DNA of 64,000 nucleotides from Planctomycetota bacterium (GTDB lineage Bacteria; Planctomycetota; UBA8742; UBA2392), in NCBI GenBank assembly GCA_016722065.1, contig JADKGX010000001.1, positions 806,001 to 870,000 on the forward strand, given 5' to 3'. Position numbers and translations under genes: made by a program. Positions 13,125-20,988 of this stretch are shown here, one piece after another (position 1 is the stretch's first letter; each line of letters opens with the position of its first letter). The notes beneath the pieces were generated by a model. It did no database searches. It was not told where the DNA came from and was given only the letters and a program-made list of their open reading frames with translations.

Positions 13125-13940
13125 CTAGTCTCCGGGAACAAAGCCATGCTTGGCCAGCAGCTTAAGACCTTGCGCGCTTCGCAGCCACGCCAGAAACTCG
13201 TTGGCCGCGGCCCTGGCCTTGCCGTCTTTCAGCACCGCGGCCGGGTAGACAATCCGCGTGTGCAGCTTGGCGTCAAACTCAAAGGCAACGGCGACCTTGG
13301 CTTCGGCCAGCGCGTCCGTCCTGTAGACAAAGCCTGCTTCGGCTTCGCCGGCCGTAACCGCGCGAAGCACGGCGCGCACGTCCTTCTGGCCGACAAATCG
13401 CGGCGACAGGTCTCCTGTCAGGCCAAGTTTGTCGATCGCCTGGCGGGCGTACTTGCCTGCTGGAACCGTCTCACCGGCAATCGCCAGAATCTTGTACGTG
13501 TCGGCCTTGAGCGCGGCGGCATCGGCGGGCTTTGCGGCGTCTTTGGGTACGACACAAACCAGCGTGTTGCCGGCCAACACGGCGGAGCTGCCCTCAACAA
13601 GGCCGGCGTCCTGGACTTTTTTCATCCAGTCAGCGCTGGCCGAGACAAAAATGTCTGCCTCTGCACCCTGCATGATCTGCTTGGCCAGCACATCAGAGCC
13701 GCCAAAACTTGCTTTGACGGTGTGGCCAGTCTGATTGCCAAAGTCCGCACCGGCGTCGTTGATCAGGTTCGTCATACTGACCGCTGCCAGCACGGTAATC
13801 GTCTGGGCCGCCACCGGCCCGCTGGTATCGGCCGTATTGGCCGCCGAGTCAGCCCCACCGCAGCCCATTACCAAAAACAGCACGACCAGCACGACACCGT
13901 ATGCCGCACCCGCCATGCCGCTGCTATTCTCCCGCGCCAT
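13125..13940 (-). CDS. modA: Molybdate-binding periplasmic (lipo)protein ModA
   Basis: Substrate-binding protein of the molybdate importer, 271 aa. A basic start and hydrophobic segment lead to VMGC at about residues 24-27, a lipobox-like site, so the protein is probably lipid-anchored. The mature part opens with ITVLAAVSMTNLI and contains SFGGSDVLAKQI and GAEADIFVSAS, the ModA family pattern. GGAG stands 6 bases before the ATG at the upper end, which supports it over an in-frame ATG 8 codons in. That start shares the four bases CATG with the start of the divergent nif3-family gene, so the two genes overlap head to head. First gene of modABC. No modE is visible. Confidence 0.92.
   Translation of the reverse strand: MARENSSGMAGAAYGVVLVVLFLVMGCGGADSAANTADTSGPVAAQTITVLAAVSMTNLINDAGADFGNQTGHTVKASFGGSDVLAKQIMQGAEADIFVSASADWMKKVQDAGLVEGSSAVLAGNTLVCVVPKDAAKPADAAALKADTYKILAIAGETVPAGKYARQAIDKLGLTGDLSPRFVGQKDVRAVLRAVTAGEAEAGFVYRTDALAEAKVAVAFEFDAKLHTRIVYPAAVLKDGKARAAANEFLAWLRSAQGLKLLAKHGFVPGD
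13925..13930 (+). promoter_or_regulatory. -10 box for a predicted leaderless nif3-family mRNA
   Basis: TATTCT ends 8 bases before the ATG of the Nif3-family gene and no ribosome site is present, so transcription should start at or next to the ATG. The box lies inside the 5' end of modA on the other strand. Confidence 0.45.
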
Positions 13941-15033
13941 GAAGGTCTCCAGGCTTGTCGATCTGCTGGACCAGCTTTATCCCCTGGCCCTGGCCGAGGA
14001 TTGGGACAATGTTGGCCTGATTGTCGGCGATTCCAAGGCCGAAGTTACCGGCGTGCTGCTGGCACTGGACGTCACGCGCGATGTGCTGCAAGACGCCGCC
14101 GACTGCGGCTGCAACGTTGTGGTCACGCACCACCCCGTGATTTTCAAATCGATCAAGCGCATCAACCAGGCCGAGCTGCAGGGCGCCTTGATTGCACAGG
14201 CGTTGCGCGCCGGCATTTCGCTGGTGGCACTGCACACGAACCTGGACAGCGCCGTCGGCGGCCTGAACGACACGCTGTGCGAAGCGCTTGGGCTGGTCAA
14301 CGTCAAGCCGCTGGTCGATTCCGGGCGCGAACGATTTTACAAGCTGGCGGTGTTTGTGCCCGCCACCCACGCCGACAGAGTGCGCGAGGCCTTGTTCGCT
14401 GCCGGGGCAGGGCACGTAAGCAACTACGACCAGTGCAGCTTCAACACCGCAGGCACGGGCACCTTTCGAGGCGAAGTAGGCAAGACCAACCCGTTTCTGG
14501 GCACGCCTGGCCAACTCGAACGCGCCGACGAGATCAAGATTGAAGTGATTCTGCGCCGCGAAATCGCCGGCCGCGTAGTCAGCAGCATGCATGGGGCCCA
14601 TCCCTACGAAGAAGTCGCCTTCGACCTGATTCCGCTGCATAACAAAGAAAACGGCACCGGCCTGGCACGTATGGGCAAGTTGCCCCAACCGGAAACGCTG
14701 GCCGCTTTCACAACTCGCGTGCAGGCACTGGGCATTTTCGTCAAGGCCGTGTTGGGCGCCCCTGACAGGCAAGTGCAAAAAGTGGCCCTGTGCAGCGGCG
14801 CAGGCAGTGATTTCTGCACCAGTGCACTAAGCCAGGGGGCAGACGTGTACCTGACGGCCGAGTTGAAACACCACCATGCACTGGCCGCGCTTGACAAAGG
14901 CATGGCGCTGGTTGAGACAGATCATTACACACTGGAACAGAAACACTGGCCCAAGCTGGCGCAGACACTTGCCAGCCATGGCCTCAAGGCGAAAGTAAGC
15001 GATCGTGGACCCCAACTCTGGCGCCAGCCGTAA
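13939..15033 (+). CDS. Nif3-family dinuclear metal protein (GTP cyclohydrolase I type 2 homologue)
   Basis: Member of the NIF3 family (PF01784), 364 aa, whose members bind two metal ions; the biochemical role is still unsettled. Metal-site segments are visible: VVVTHHPVIF near residue 60, LHTNLDSAVGG near 97, and ELKHHHALAALDKG with ETDHYTLEQ near 315-335. The middle (about 130-235) is the inserted PII/CutA-like domain found in long bacterial members such as YqfO, with HGAHPYEEVAFDLI at its end. No ribosome site is present; a TATTCT box 8 bases before the ATG suggests a leaderless mRNA. The start overlaps the modA start on the other strand. An upstream in-frame extension would lie in modA and is rejected. 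Confidence 0.9.
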   Translation: MKVSRLVDLLDQLYPLALAEDWDNVGLIVGDSKAEVTGVLLALDVTRDVLQDAADCGCNVVVTHHPVIFKSIKRINQAELQGALIAQALRAGISLVALHTNLDSAVGGLNDTLCEALGLVNVKPLVDSGRERFYKLAVFVPATHADRVREALFAAGAGHVSNYDQCSFNTAGTGTFRGEVGKTNPFLGTPGQLERADEIKIEVILRREIAGRVVSSMHGAHPYEEVAFDLIPLHNKENGTGLARMGKLPQPETLAAFTTRVQALGIFVKAVLGAPDRQVQKVALCSGAGSDFCTSALSQGADVYLTAELKHHHALAALDKGMALVETDHYTLEQKHWPKLAQTLASHGLKAKVSDRGPQLWRQP

Positions 15034-15046
15034 CCAGGCACGCGGC

Positions 15047-15700
15047 ATGCTCAAGGGTGGCTCGACCTTTGTCCGGGAGGACGAGGCGGCCCTCAGCAAA
15101 GCCAGCAAGCCCTTCCCACCCAAGGCTCGGCGGCTGGGCATCATCATTTCGGTCGTGCTGTTGGCGCTGGCAGCGTTGCCAGTGGTGCTGGAGGGCATGG
15201 GCATCTCCGTGCGCATCGGCCCCTGGCTGAGCATGCTGATTACGCTGCCGATCACGCTAATCGCCATGGGCTTCATGGGCTTTCTTCGCGACGGCATTGC
15301 CGTCAACGTCATCAGTGGCGCGGCCGTGTTGTTTGCCATGACCATGGGATATGCCCTGGAGTTTGAGCCCGGCAACGAGGAACGGGCGCTGTTTCTGCGC
15401 GCGGCCTGCCCGGCGATTACGGTTGCGATTCTGACGTTTTTCTGGCTGGGGCTTCGCACAAGCCTGCGCGATCTGCACTACATGATTGCCGAAGGCCAGA
15501 GCATGCAGGACATCATGCTGCGCTACCAGCAGGCCAACCTGATTCGCAAGAAGGGTGGCAAACCTGCCATGCTGCCGGACGGCAAAGTAGTGGATGCCAA
15601 TGAGGTTGTAGGTCGCCCCGGGTTTCGTACCCCGCCCAAAGAAAAGCAGGCCGGGTCCAAGACCGAAAAGAAGAAGCGCAAGAAGCCCAAGCTGCGCTGA
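15047..15700 (+). CDS. Four-helix membrane protein, unknown function
   Basis: Unrecognised 217 aa inner-membrane protein. Four hydrophobic segments lie at about residues 29-50, 58-80, 87-107 and 118-136. The soluble tail is very basic, ending KTEKKKRKKPKLR, and could bind nucleic acid or membrane lipid heads. The start is uncertain: I use the ATG just after the nif3-family stop, but a GTG at 15005 would add 14 residues and overlap that gene by 29 bases. Neither has a good ribosome site. Same-strand spacing suggests co-transcription with the nif3-family gene. Confidence 0.7.
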   Translation: MLKGGSTFVREDEAALSKASKPFPPKARRLGIIISVVLLALAALPVVLEGMGISVRIGPWLSMLITLPITLIAMGFMGFLRDGIAVNVISGAAVLFAMTMGYALEFEPGNEERALFLRAACPAITVAILTFFWLGLRTSLRDLHYMIAEGQSMQDIMLRYQQANLIRKKGGKPAMLPDGKVVDANEVVGRPGFRTPPKEKQAGSKTEKKKRKKPKLR

Positions 15701-15703
15701 GCC

Positions 15704-16273
15704 TCATGCCTCATGACTGCGGGTTTCCTGCAGGGACTTCAGGTCGCGTTGCAGATTGGCGCGGGCCAGTGGCTCCAAAGACTTGCCCCATGGCGTGTGG
15801 AAAATGACAGGGCGGGCCAATACGCCCTGCAGAAAAGCGATGCGCCCCGCCATCCACGTTTCGTCCGGCACTGCCGCATACTCCGCGCGGATAGCTGCGG
15901 CATAGTTCAGGTATTCAGGCCAATTCGCTGCAAGGATGGCCAGGTCGAGATCGATTACCAGTCTTGCTTCCGGCGAAGATGGTACATGCTTGCGTGTATC
16001 AAGCACGATTGACTGTACAGAGGCAATGTCCGACGCATTCCAGCCTTCGGCGCCCAGCATGGCACCAGCGAGCTTGGAGCTTTGCTCTTCGTTGTCGCGG
16101 GCCAGCGGGTCGTACACGGCGTCGTGAAACCAGATCCCGGCCACCTGCACGTCATTCAGGCCCAGTGCAAGACCGTGCATCAGCATTTGGGCGATGTGCG
16201 CAAGTGTGTGGTAGCGCCGGTGCGTCTGCGCGTAGCAGCGCGAAAGAGTCACAAAGGTCGATGACAGGGGCAC
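15704..16273 (-). CDS. Predicted HD-superfamily metal-dependent phosphohydrolase
   Basis: Resembles the COG4339 group of HD-domain proteins, 189 aa. Ligand-like motifs are RYHTLAHI at about 20-27, WFHDAVYDP (the HD pair) at about 48-56 and DLDLAIL near 108. The substrate is unknown for the group. The start is GTG with AAGGAG 9 bases upstream. It converges on the membrane-protein gene with 3 bases between stops, and follows the short PQQ-repeat gene convergently placed upstream of threonine synthase. A second messenger hydrolase role is possible but not shown. Confidence 0.82.
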   Translation of the reverse strand: MPLSSTFVTLSRCYAQTHRRYHTLAHIAQMLMHGLALGLNDVQVAGIWFHDAVYDPLARDNEEQSSKLAGAMLGAEGWNASDIASVQSIVLDTRKHVPSSPEARLVIDLDLAILAANWPEYLNYAAAIRAEYAAVPDETWMAGRIAFLQGVLARPVIFHTPWGKSLEPLARANLQRDLKSLQETRSHEA

Positions 16274-16318
16274 GGCGGCTTTCTCCTTCGGCTGCGAAAC
16301 AGTGGTCGAAAAATTTCC

Positions 16319-16654
16319 CTAGCTGCTGCTGGAAGCACATTCCGCTGCGACCACCGACCCATTGTCGATCGTGCCGCGGTCGGTGACCACATTCACCAGC
16401 CCGTAGCCCAGTCCCTTGAGCTCGTTCACCCACAACACGCGCCCGTCCTCAATGTCCAGCGCGATCAGGTGGCCGTTGGTGCCCACCAGTACCATGTCGC
16501 CGTCAATGGAGATGGTGGAGTACCCCGGCGCAAACCGGCCCGGAACACGCGTAAGCCACAGGGTCTGCCCGGTCAGCGGGTCCACCCTTACGATCCTGCC
16601 ATTGAGAAACAGGACAATCGCCTGGGGCAGCTTGAGATTGATGGTGGGTCTCAT
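16319..16654 (-). CDS. Short PQQ-like beta-propeller repeat protein
   Basis: 111 aa with PQQ/BamB-like repeat signatures: VRVDPLTGQTLWLTRVPG at about 22-39 and LIALDIEDGRVLWVNELKG near 65-83. That is about two blades, far too few for a closed propeller, so it is either a fragment or must assemble. It has no signal peptide. It ends in four serines. The ATG is preceded by AAGGAG with 6 bases between, which excludes the longer upstream frame. It is divergent from threonine synthase. Function unknown. Confidence 0.65.
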   Translation of the reverse strand: MRPTINLKLPQAIVLFLNGRIVRVDPLTGQTLWLTRVPGRFAPGYSTISIDGDMVLVGTNGHLIALDIEDGRVLWVNELKGLGYGLVNVVTDRGTIDNGSVVAAECASSSS

Positions 16655-16865
16655 GGTGATCTCCTTTGCTGCTGCCATTGCAGCTTGCGGCGCGGAATTT
16701 GGCACTTCCAAGCCGGGCAGGACTTTGGAGCAGGGGCAAAACCCCTTGATGCCTCAAGCAATGGCGGGTCGCCGGCCAACGAAGGCCAAAGACTCCTCGT
16801 TGCCCCATGGCCTGATCTTTCTACCCTTGCCCACTTCATTCACGGGCCGATGTGGAGAGACTTCC

Positions 16866-18110
16866 ATGGCAGTGGCAACGGCGGTTGGTCTTCGCTGCAG
16901 AGAGTGCGGCAAGGAATACGAAGACAGCCCGATCAACGTGTGCGAACTTGATTTCGCACCGCTTGAAGTGGTGTATGACTACGACCTGGTCAAGCGCGAG
17001 CTGACCCGCAACAGCATTGCCAAGCGCCAGTTCAACATGTGGCGCTACAAGGAACTGCTGCCGGAACAGGATCCGATCAGCGGCTTCAACACGGGCGGTA
17101 CGCCGCTGTATCACGCCAAGAAATTGGGCCAGCGGCTTGGCGGGTTCAAGAACCTGTACGTCAAGTTCGACGGCGTGTGCGTGCCCAGCCTTTCGTTCAA
17201 AGATCGCGTGGTGGCCGTCAGCATTGCGCGCGCCGCGCGCTTTGGCTTTCGCACGGTGGGCTGCGCCAGCACCGGCAACCTTGCCAATGCCGTGGCTGCC
17301 CAGGCCGCCCAGGCAGGACTCAAAAGCATCATCCTGATTCCCAAGTCGCTGGAACTGGCCAAGGTGATCAACACCCAGATCTACGGCGCCAAGGTGGTCA
17401 AGATTGACGGCCATTACGACGACGTGAACCGGCTGTGCGCCGAAATCGCCAATGATGCCAAGATCGGCATCGTCAACGTAAACCTTCGCGCCTATTACGC
17501 TGAAGGCAGCAAGACGATGGGCTTTGAGATCCTGGAACAACTGGGCTGGCGTGCGCCGGACAACATCGTGACCTGCATGGCCGGCGGCAGCTTGATCAAC
17601 AAGCTCAGCAAATCGATCAAGGAATTCGAAATGCTGGGCCTGCTGGAAAAATCCTCAAAAACCAGGTTCTGGGGCGCCCAGGCCACCGGCTGCAACCCGA
17701 TTACGGCTGCCATCAAGGCCGGAATTGACGTGATCAAGCCGATCAAGGAACCCAACACGATTGCCCGCAGTATTGCCATTGGCAATCCGGCCGACGGCTA
17801 CTTCGCATCGCGCCTATGCCTGGATTCGGGTGGCGGTGGCGACGACGTGACTGACGACGAAATCCGCGACGGCATGAAGTTGCTGGCCGAAACTGAAGGC
17901 CTGTTCACGGAGACCGCAGGCGGGGTCACACTGGCGACCTTTGCCAAGCTGATCAAACAGGGCAAGTTTGACCCGGACGCAACCACCGTGCTGTGCATCA
18001 CCGGCCAGGGCCTGAAGACAATCGATGCACTGATGGACCCGGGTGTGCTGCCTGAGGCCCCGGTCATCAAGCCTACCCTGGGCGCTTTCCGCGACCTGAA
18101 GCTTTCCTAG
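16866..18110 (+). CDS. thrC: Threonine synthase
   Basis: PLP enzyme that converts O-phosphohomoserine to threonine and phosphate, 414 aa. A cysteine pair at the N-terminus (CRECGKEYE) is typical of this class of threonine synthase. The PLP lysine sits in PSLSFKDRVV at about 113-122, CASTGNLANAV binds the cofactor phosphate region, and the Ser/Gly-rich MAGGSLI and TAGGVTLATF segments follow. GGAGAG lies 6 bases before the ATG; the frame is open about 150 codons further upstream but that part is antisense to the PQQ gene and not protein-like. It ends convergently with the DnaJ-like gene. A related PLP lyase is the only alternative and is unlikely. Confidence 0.93.
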   Translation: MAVATAVGLRCRECGKEYEDSPINVCELDFAPLEVVYDYDLVKRELTRNSIAKRQFNMWRYKELLPEQDPISGFNTGGTPLYHAKKLGQRLGGFKNLYVKFDGVCVPSLSFKDRVVAVSIARAARFGFRTVGCASTGNLANAVAAQAAQAGLKSIILIPKSLELAKVINTQIYGAKVVKIDGHYDDVNRLCAEIANDAKIGIVNVNLRAYYAEGSKTMGFEILEQLGWRAPDNIVTCMAGGSLINKLSKSIKEFEMLGLLEKSSKTRFWGAQATGCNPITAAIKAGIDVIKPIKEPNTIARSIAIGNPADGYFASRLCLDSGGGGDDVTDDEIRDGMKLLAETEGLFTETAGGVTLATFAKLIKQGKFDPDATTVLCITGQGLKTIDALMDPGVLPEAPVIKPTLGAFRDLKLS

Positions 18111-18154
18111 CAGCAGCCTTGCCGCCGGGACCATTCCCCGCGGCCAGGTTGCAA

Positions 18155-19159
18155 TCAGGCTCGGGCGCCGCCTTTGACGACGCCAGCTTTCATGTGGCGG
18201 ATCGCCTCTTTTTGCTCATCAGTCAAGTTGTCGGGCAGCGCGTAACGAATCACGGCAAACAGGTCGCCACGGCCAATATCGCCTTTCAGGCCCAGCCCGC
18301 GCAGCCGCAACCGCGCGCCCGAAGCTGTACCCGGCGGCACCGTCAGCGTCACGGTTCCATCCAGCGTGCGCAAATCGACCTTGGCGCCGTCCAGCGCCTC
18401 CCAGGGCGCCACCGGCACGTCGGCAAACAGGTCGTCTTCCTGCCGGCGCCAGGTGGAATCGCCACTCAGGCGCAAAGTCAGAATCAGGTCGCCGGGCTCG
18501 CCGCCCCCTGCCTCGCCCAGCCCGCGCAGACGCAGCTTCATTCCGTCGCGAAGTTCGGGCGGAATGGCAAGTTCGATGGTTTTGGTGCCCCGGGTGCGGC
18601 CCACGCCCACGCAGGCCGGGCATACATGGTCGTCGATAAAACCCTGGCCACCGCAGGTCTCGCACAGCGCCTCTGTGCGCAACCCAAACTCGCGCTTGCC
18701 GCCGACAATCGCGTCGCTGATGCTCAGTGCCAGTTCGGCCTGAACGTCCTGGCCTTTGCGCGGACGCCGACGCGTGGTTTGACCGCCATAGCCGCGCAGC
18801 ATGTCTTCGCCAAAGAAGCTGGTGAAGAAATCCGAAAAGCCGCCGCCCCGGCCGCCGAACATGGCCTCGAATTCTTCTGGAGAAACGCTGCGCCTCTGGC
18901 CGCCGGCTGGTGGTGTGAAGTCCTGTCCGTGCTGCCAATGTTCGCCAAACTTGTCGTACTTGGCGCGTTTTTCGGGGTCGGTCAGTACTTCTTTGGCCTC
19001 GTTGATCAGGCGGAACTTCTTTTCGGCTTCGGCGCGGCTGGCGCCCTGGTGCCGGTCGGGGTGCCATTCCATTGCCAGTTTGCGGTAGGCCTTCTTGATT
19101 TCGTCTGGCCCGGCGCCGCGCGGCACGCCCAGCACTTCGTAATAGTCCTGAAACTTCAT
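18155..19159 (-). CDS. DnaJ-like co-chaperone with a reduced zinc region
   Basis: Hsp40-type partner of DnaK, 334 aa. The J domain is at residues 1-70 with HPD (EWHPDRHQG). A Gly/Phe-rich stretch follows (GGRGGGFSDFFTSFFGED). The zinc region has only two motifs, CETCGGQG and CPACVGVG, where classical DnaJ has four CxxCxGxG repeats, so it can hold one zinc at most. The two C-terminal substrate-binding domains (LRLRGLGEAGGGEPGDL and DGTVTLTVPPGTASGARLRLRG) are intact. The frame is open 23 codons above the chosen ATG (KFQDYYEVLGV), where J domains normally begin. The RbfA-like gene lies 74 bases upstream on the same strand. Confidence 0.92.
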   Translation of the reverse strand: MKFQDYYEVLGVPRGAGPDEIKKAYRKLAMEWHPDRHQGASRAEAEKKFRLINEAKEVLTDPEKRAKYDKFGEHWQHGQDFTPPAGGQRRSVSPEEFEAMFGGRGGGFSDFFTSFFGEDMLRGYGGQTTRRRPRKGQDVQAELALSISDAIVGGKREFGLRTEALCETCGGQGFIDDHVCPACVGVGRTRGTKTIELAIPPELRDGMKLRLRGLGEAGGGEPGDLILTLRLSGDSTWRRQEDDLFADVPVAPWEALDGAKVDLRTLDGTVTLTVPPGTASGARLRLRGLGLKGDIGRGDLFAVIRYALPDNLTDEQKEAIRHMKAGVVKGGARA

Positions 19160-19233
19160 GGTGTTTGTCCCGGACAGTCTCCTGCCATTGTAACGCCGGC
19201 GGGGCCCGGAAACTTTCCTGTGCTGCAAGCCAT

Positions 19234-19578
19234 TCAGGCCCCCGGCTGGACGATCTGAAACGAAAGTTCCGGGGCTTTGCGGCGCGTGATCGATTCAGCA
19301 GCAGCCCGGCGCAGTCGAGGCGTATCGGCCTGAAGTGCCGTCAATACCTCCAGGGCGTTGTCACCGCGAATGCTTACGCCCACCAGCATGTGGGTGGCAT
19401 CAGGCGCTGGTTGCACGCCTTCGAGTTGCACGTCCAGCAGCACTTCGTTGTCAGATTCCGCCAAAGCAAACGTCAGGGCGCGCTCCACCTGCCTGCAAAG
19501 CTGCAGGGTCTTGCGGTCCGGCTGGTGCAGGTGGCCTGCTGCCGAATCCGAACCTGGGTATTTTCCGCGCTTGGCCAT
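19234..19578 (-). CDS. RbfA-like ribosome-binding factor
   Basis: Looks like ribosome-binding factor A, a KH-fold protein that helps mature the 30S subunit, 114 aa. The supporting parts are the early helix (QLCRQVERALTFALAE), the central LLDVQLEGVQPAPDATHMLV and the LRRAAAES...KAPELSFQI end, which follow the family order. It lacks a long C-terminal tail. No ribosome site is visible, but TATTGT ends 6 bases before the ATG, as for other predicted leaderless genes here. It is divergent from a small conserved gene and precedes the DnaJ-like gene. Identification is by pattern, moderately sure. Confidence 0.72.
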   Translation of the reverse strand: MAKRGKYPGSDSAAGHLHQPDRKTLQLCRQVERALTFALAESDNEVLLDVQLEGVQPAPDATHMLVGVSIRGDNALEVLTALQADTPRLRRAAAESITRRKAPELSFQIVQPGA

Positions 19579-19584
19579 TTCGAC

Positions 19585-19590
19585 ACAATA
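19585..19590 (-). promoter_or_regulatory. -10 box for a predicted leaderless RbfA-like mRNA
   Basis: Reading the minus strand, TATTGT is followed by 6 bases and the ATG. No GGAG-type site is present between them. Confidence 0.4.
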
Positions 19591-19606
19591 ACGTGCAGGA
19601 GTTTCC

Positions 19607-19858
19607 ATGCGCCATGCAACGCCTGCTGTGCTGGACACCATTGAGCCGTTGCTGGCGCGCCTGCGTACTTTGCCACTGATTGAACGCAAGCGTGGCACAT
19701 TCTACCTCAAGCGAGATGCCTTTCTGCACTTTCACGAAGACCCGGCAGGTTTGTTTGCGGATCTGAAGATCCAAGGCCAGTGGCAGCGCCTGAACGCCGA
19801 CACGGCAGCTCAGCACAAAGTCCTGTTCAAGGCCGCGCAAAGCGCTTTGCCGGCCTGA
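19607..19858 (+). CDS. Small conserved-looking protein, unknown function
   Basis: 83 aa, with an excellent ribosome site: GCAGGAG ends 5 bases before the ATG. The middle, FYLKRDAFLHFHEDPAGLFAD, then LKIQGQWQRLN, looks like a conserved core with two histidines and an aspartate. I have the impression that similar small proteins occur in actinobacteria, but I cannot name the family. No signal peptide or membrane segment. It is divergent from the RbfA-like gene and followed by another small gene 80 bases on. Confidence 0.75.
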   Translation: MRHATPAVLDTIEPLLARLRTLPLIERKRGTFYLKRDAFLHFHEDPAGLFADLKIQGQWQRLNADTAAQHKVLFKAAQSALPA

Positions 19859-19874
19859 CCCCCCAAAAGTGTCG

Positions 19875-19888
19875 CTACCATGTGGTAG
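19875..19888. promoter_or_regulatory. Palindrome, possible operator
   Basis: CTACCA, 2 bases, TGGTAG: a perfect inverted repeat in the 80-base gap before the next small gene, about 50 bases ahead of its ATG. Spacing fits a repressor site over a promoter. The binding protein is unknown. Confidence 0.35.
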
Positions 19889-19938
19889 GTTCTGGTGCTG
19901 GCGCGCCGATGCGCCGGTAACACCGAACCGGAGCCACC

Positions 19939-20208
19939 ATGACATCACAACGCACCCAACAGGCCGATTGGCCCCTGGACACCCGACAACTGCTTTCGCC
20001 CAACCACCAGCGCGCGGCCTGGCGCGCCATGGTTGACGCGCGTGACATGCTGGCGGATATCGCCCTGACCATGAAGTTGCTGTCGGCCACGGCCTTTGCG
20101 GGGCAAGAAGCCGCCCGCAGCCTGAGCGTCGCCCTGAACACCGCATTGCTGGAAGCCGAATGCGAAATGGGCGCCCAGGGCGTTATCTGCTTTCAGGCCA
20201 AGCAATAG
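19939..20208 (+). CDS. Small helical protein, unknown function
   Basis: 89 aa, no recognised family. CCGGAG ends 5 bases before the ATG. The sequence is soluble and mostly helical, with an Ala/Leu-rich run (RDMLADIALTMKLLSATAFA) that could form a helical hairpin, and a single cysteine near each end of the last 15 residues. A palindrome lies upstream. It converges with the SRPBCC gene with 6 bases between stops. Confidence 0.65.
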   Translation: MTSQRTQQADWPLDTRQLLSPNHQRAAWRAMVDARDMLADIALTMKLLSATAFAGQEAARSLSVALNTALLEAECEMGAQGVICFQAKQ

Positions 20209-20214
20209 CGCAAG

Positions 20215-20988
20215 TCAGCCCCAGAACCCGAACACACGGGCGATCTTGCCCGACGGGCTGAACTCGACAAAATTCCGACCGGCACCCATGGGCTTTCCGT
20301 CTGCACCCTGTGCCACCCACCCAACCAACGCCGTGTTGTGACACAGGGCGGGGTCTCCCTGGCGCGAGATTGTCAGCCCGGGCATGTGTTTGTGAAAGCC
20401 GGCCAGGTGCGGCACCAGGTCTTCTGCCCCGACCGTGGCAGAGAATGCATCGCGAAAAGCGACATCGGATTCGCAGCATTCGGCCAGCAGGTCTTGCCGC
20501 ACTTTCGTGTCGGTTGTGTTCCAGGCTGCAAACCAGGTATCCAGCCTTTGCGCGGCCTGGCCATGGGCCAGTTGGGTGACGGCCCTGGAAAACTGCGCCA
20601 GTTGATAGCGCCAGCCTTGGGCCTGCTCGGACATATCGCCCGTTGCGGGTATGCCGGAGTGTTCCAGTCGCACCAGCGTGCCTGCGGGTGTTGCCTCCAG
20701 CGTGATTTCCAGCCGTGTCGACCCCAGCGGAATGCTGCTGTTGTTCGCATATCCCCAGGTGGTGACAATGCGGGTCGGCGCGACAATGGCTTCAATGATT
20801 CCGCCAGCAATGGCGCCACCGGGATTCACGACGTGAAAGACGCCCCCGGCGCGGGGCTCAATTCGCGAACCAGCCCCCCACCAGGCCGCAAAACGTGCCG
20901 AATCCTGAAAGAAACTGAACACGGTCTCAATCGGCGCGGCGATCAGAAGGTTGCGATTGACGCGCACGGTAGAGCGATTGTTCGTCAT
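20215..20988 (-). CDS. SRPBCC (AHSA1-type) domain fused to SnoaL/NTF2-like domain
   Basis: 257 aa, two domains. Residues 10-135 are an AHSA1-type START-like domain (IAAPIETVFSFFQDSARFAA, later GSTRLEITLEATPAGTLVRL). Residues 155-257 look like a SnoaL/NTF2-like fold (LDTWFAAWNTTDTKVRQDLL, ending FSPSGKIARVFGFWG). The fusion is unusual; each type normally stands alone. Ligand or substrate is unknown. The ATG overlaps the stop of the upstream ArsR gene as ATGA, and GGGGGA lies 6 bases before it. AHSA1 genes coupled to ArsR regulators are a common arrangement, so control by that regulator is likely. Confidence 0.8.
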   Translation of the reverse strand: MTNNRSTVRVNRNLLIAAPIETVFSFFQDSARFAAWWGAGSRIEPRAGGVFHVVNPGGAIAGGIIEAIVAPTRIVTTWGYANNSSIPLGSTRLEITLEATPAGTLVRLEHSGIPATGDMSEQAQGWRYQLAQFSRAVTQLAHGQAAQRLDTWFAAWNTTDTKVRQDLLAECCESDVAFRDAFSATVGAEDLVPHLAGFHKHMPGLTISRQGDPALCHNTALVGWVAQGADGKPMGAGRNFVEFSPSGKIARVFGFWG

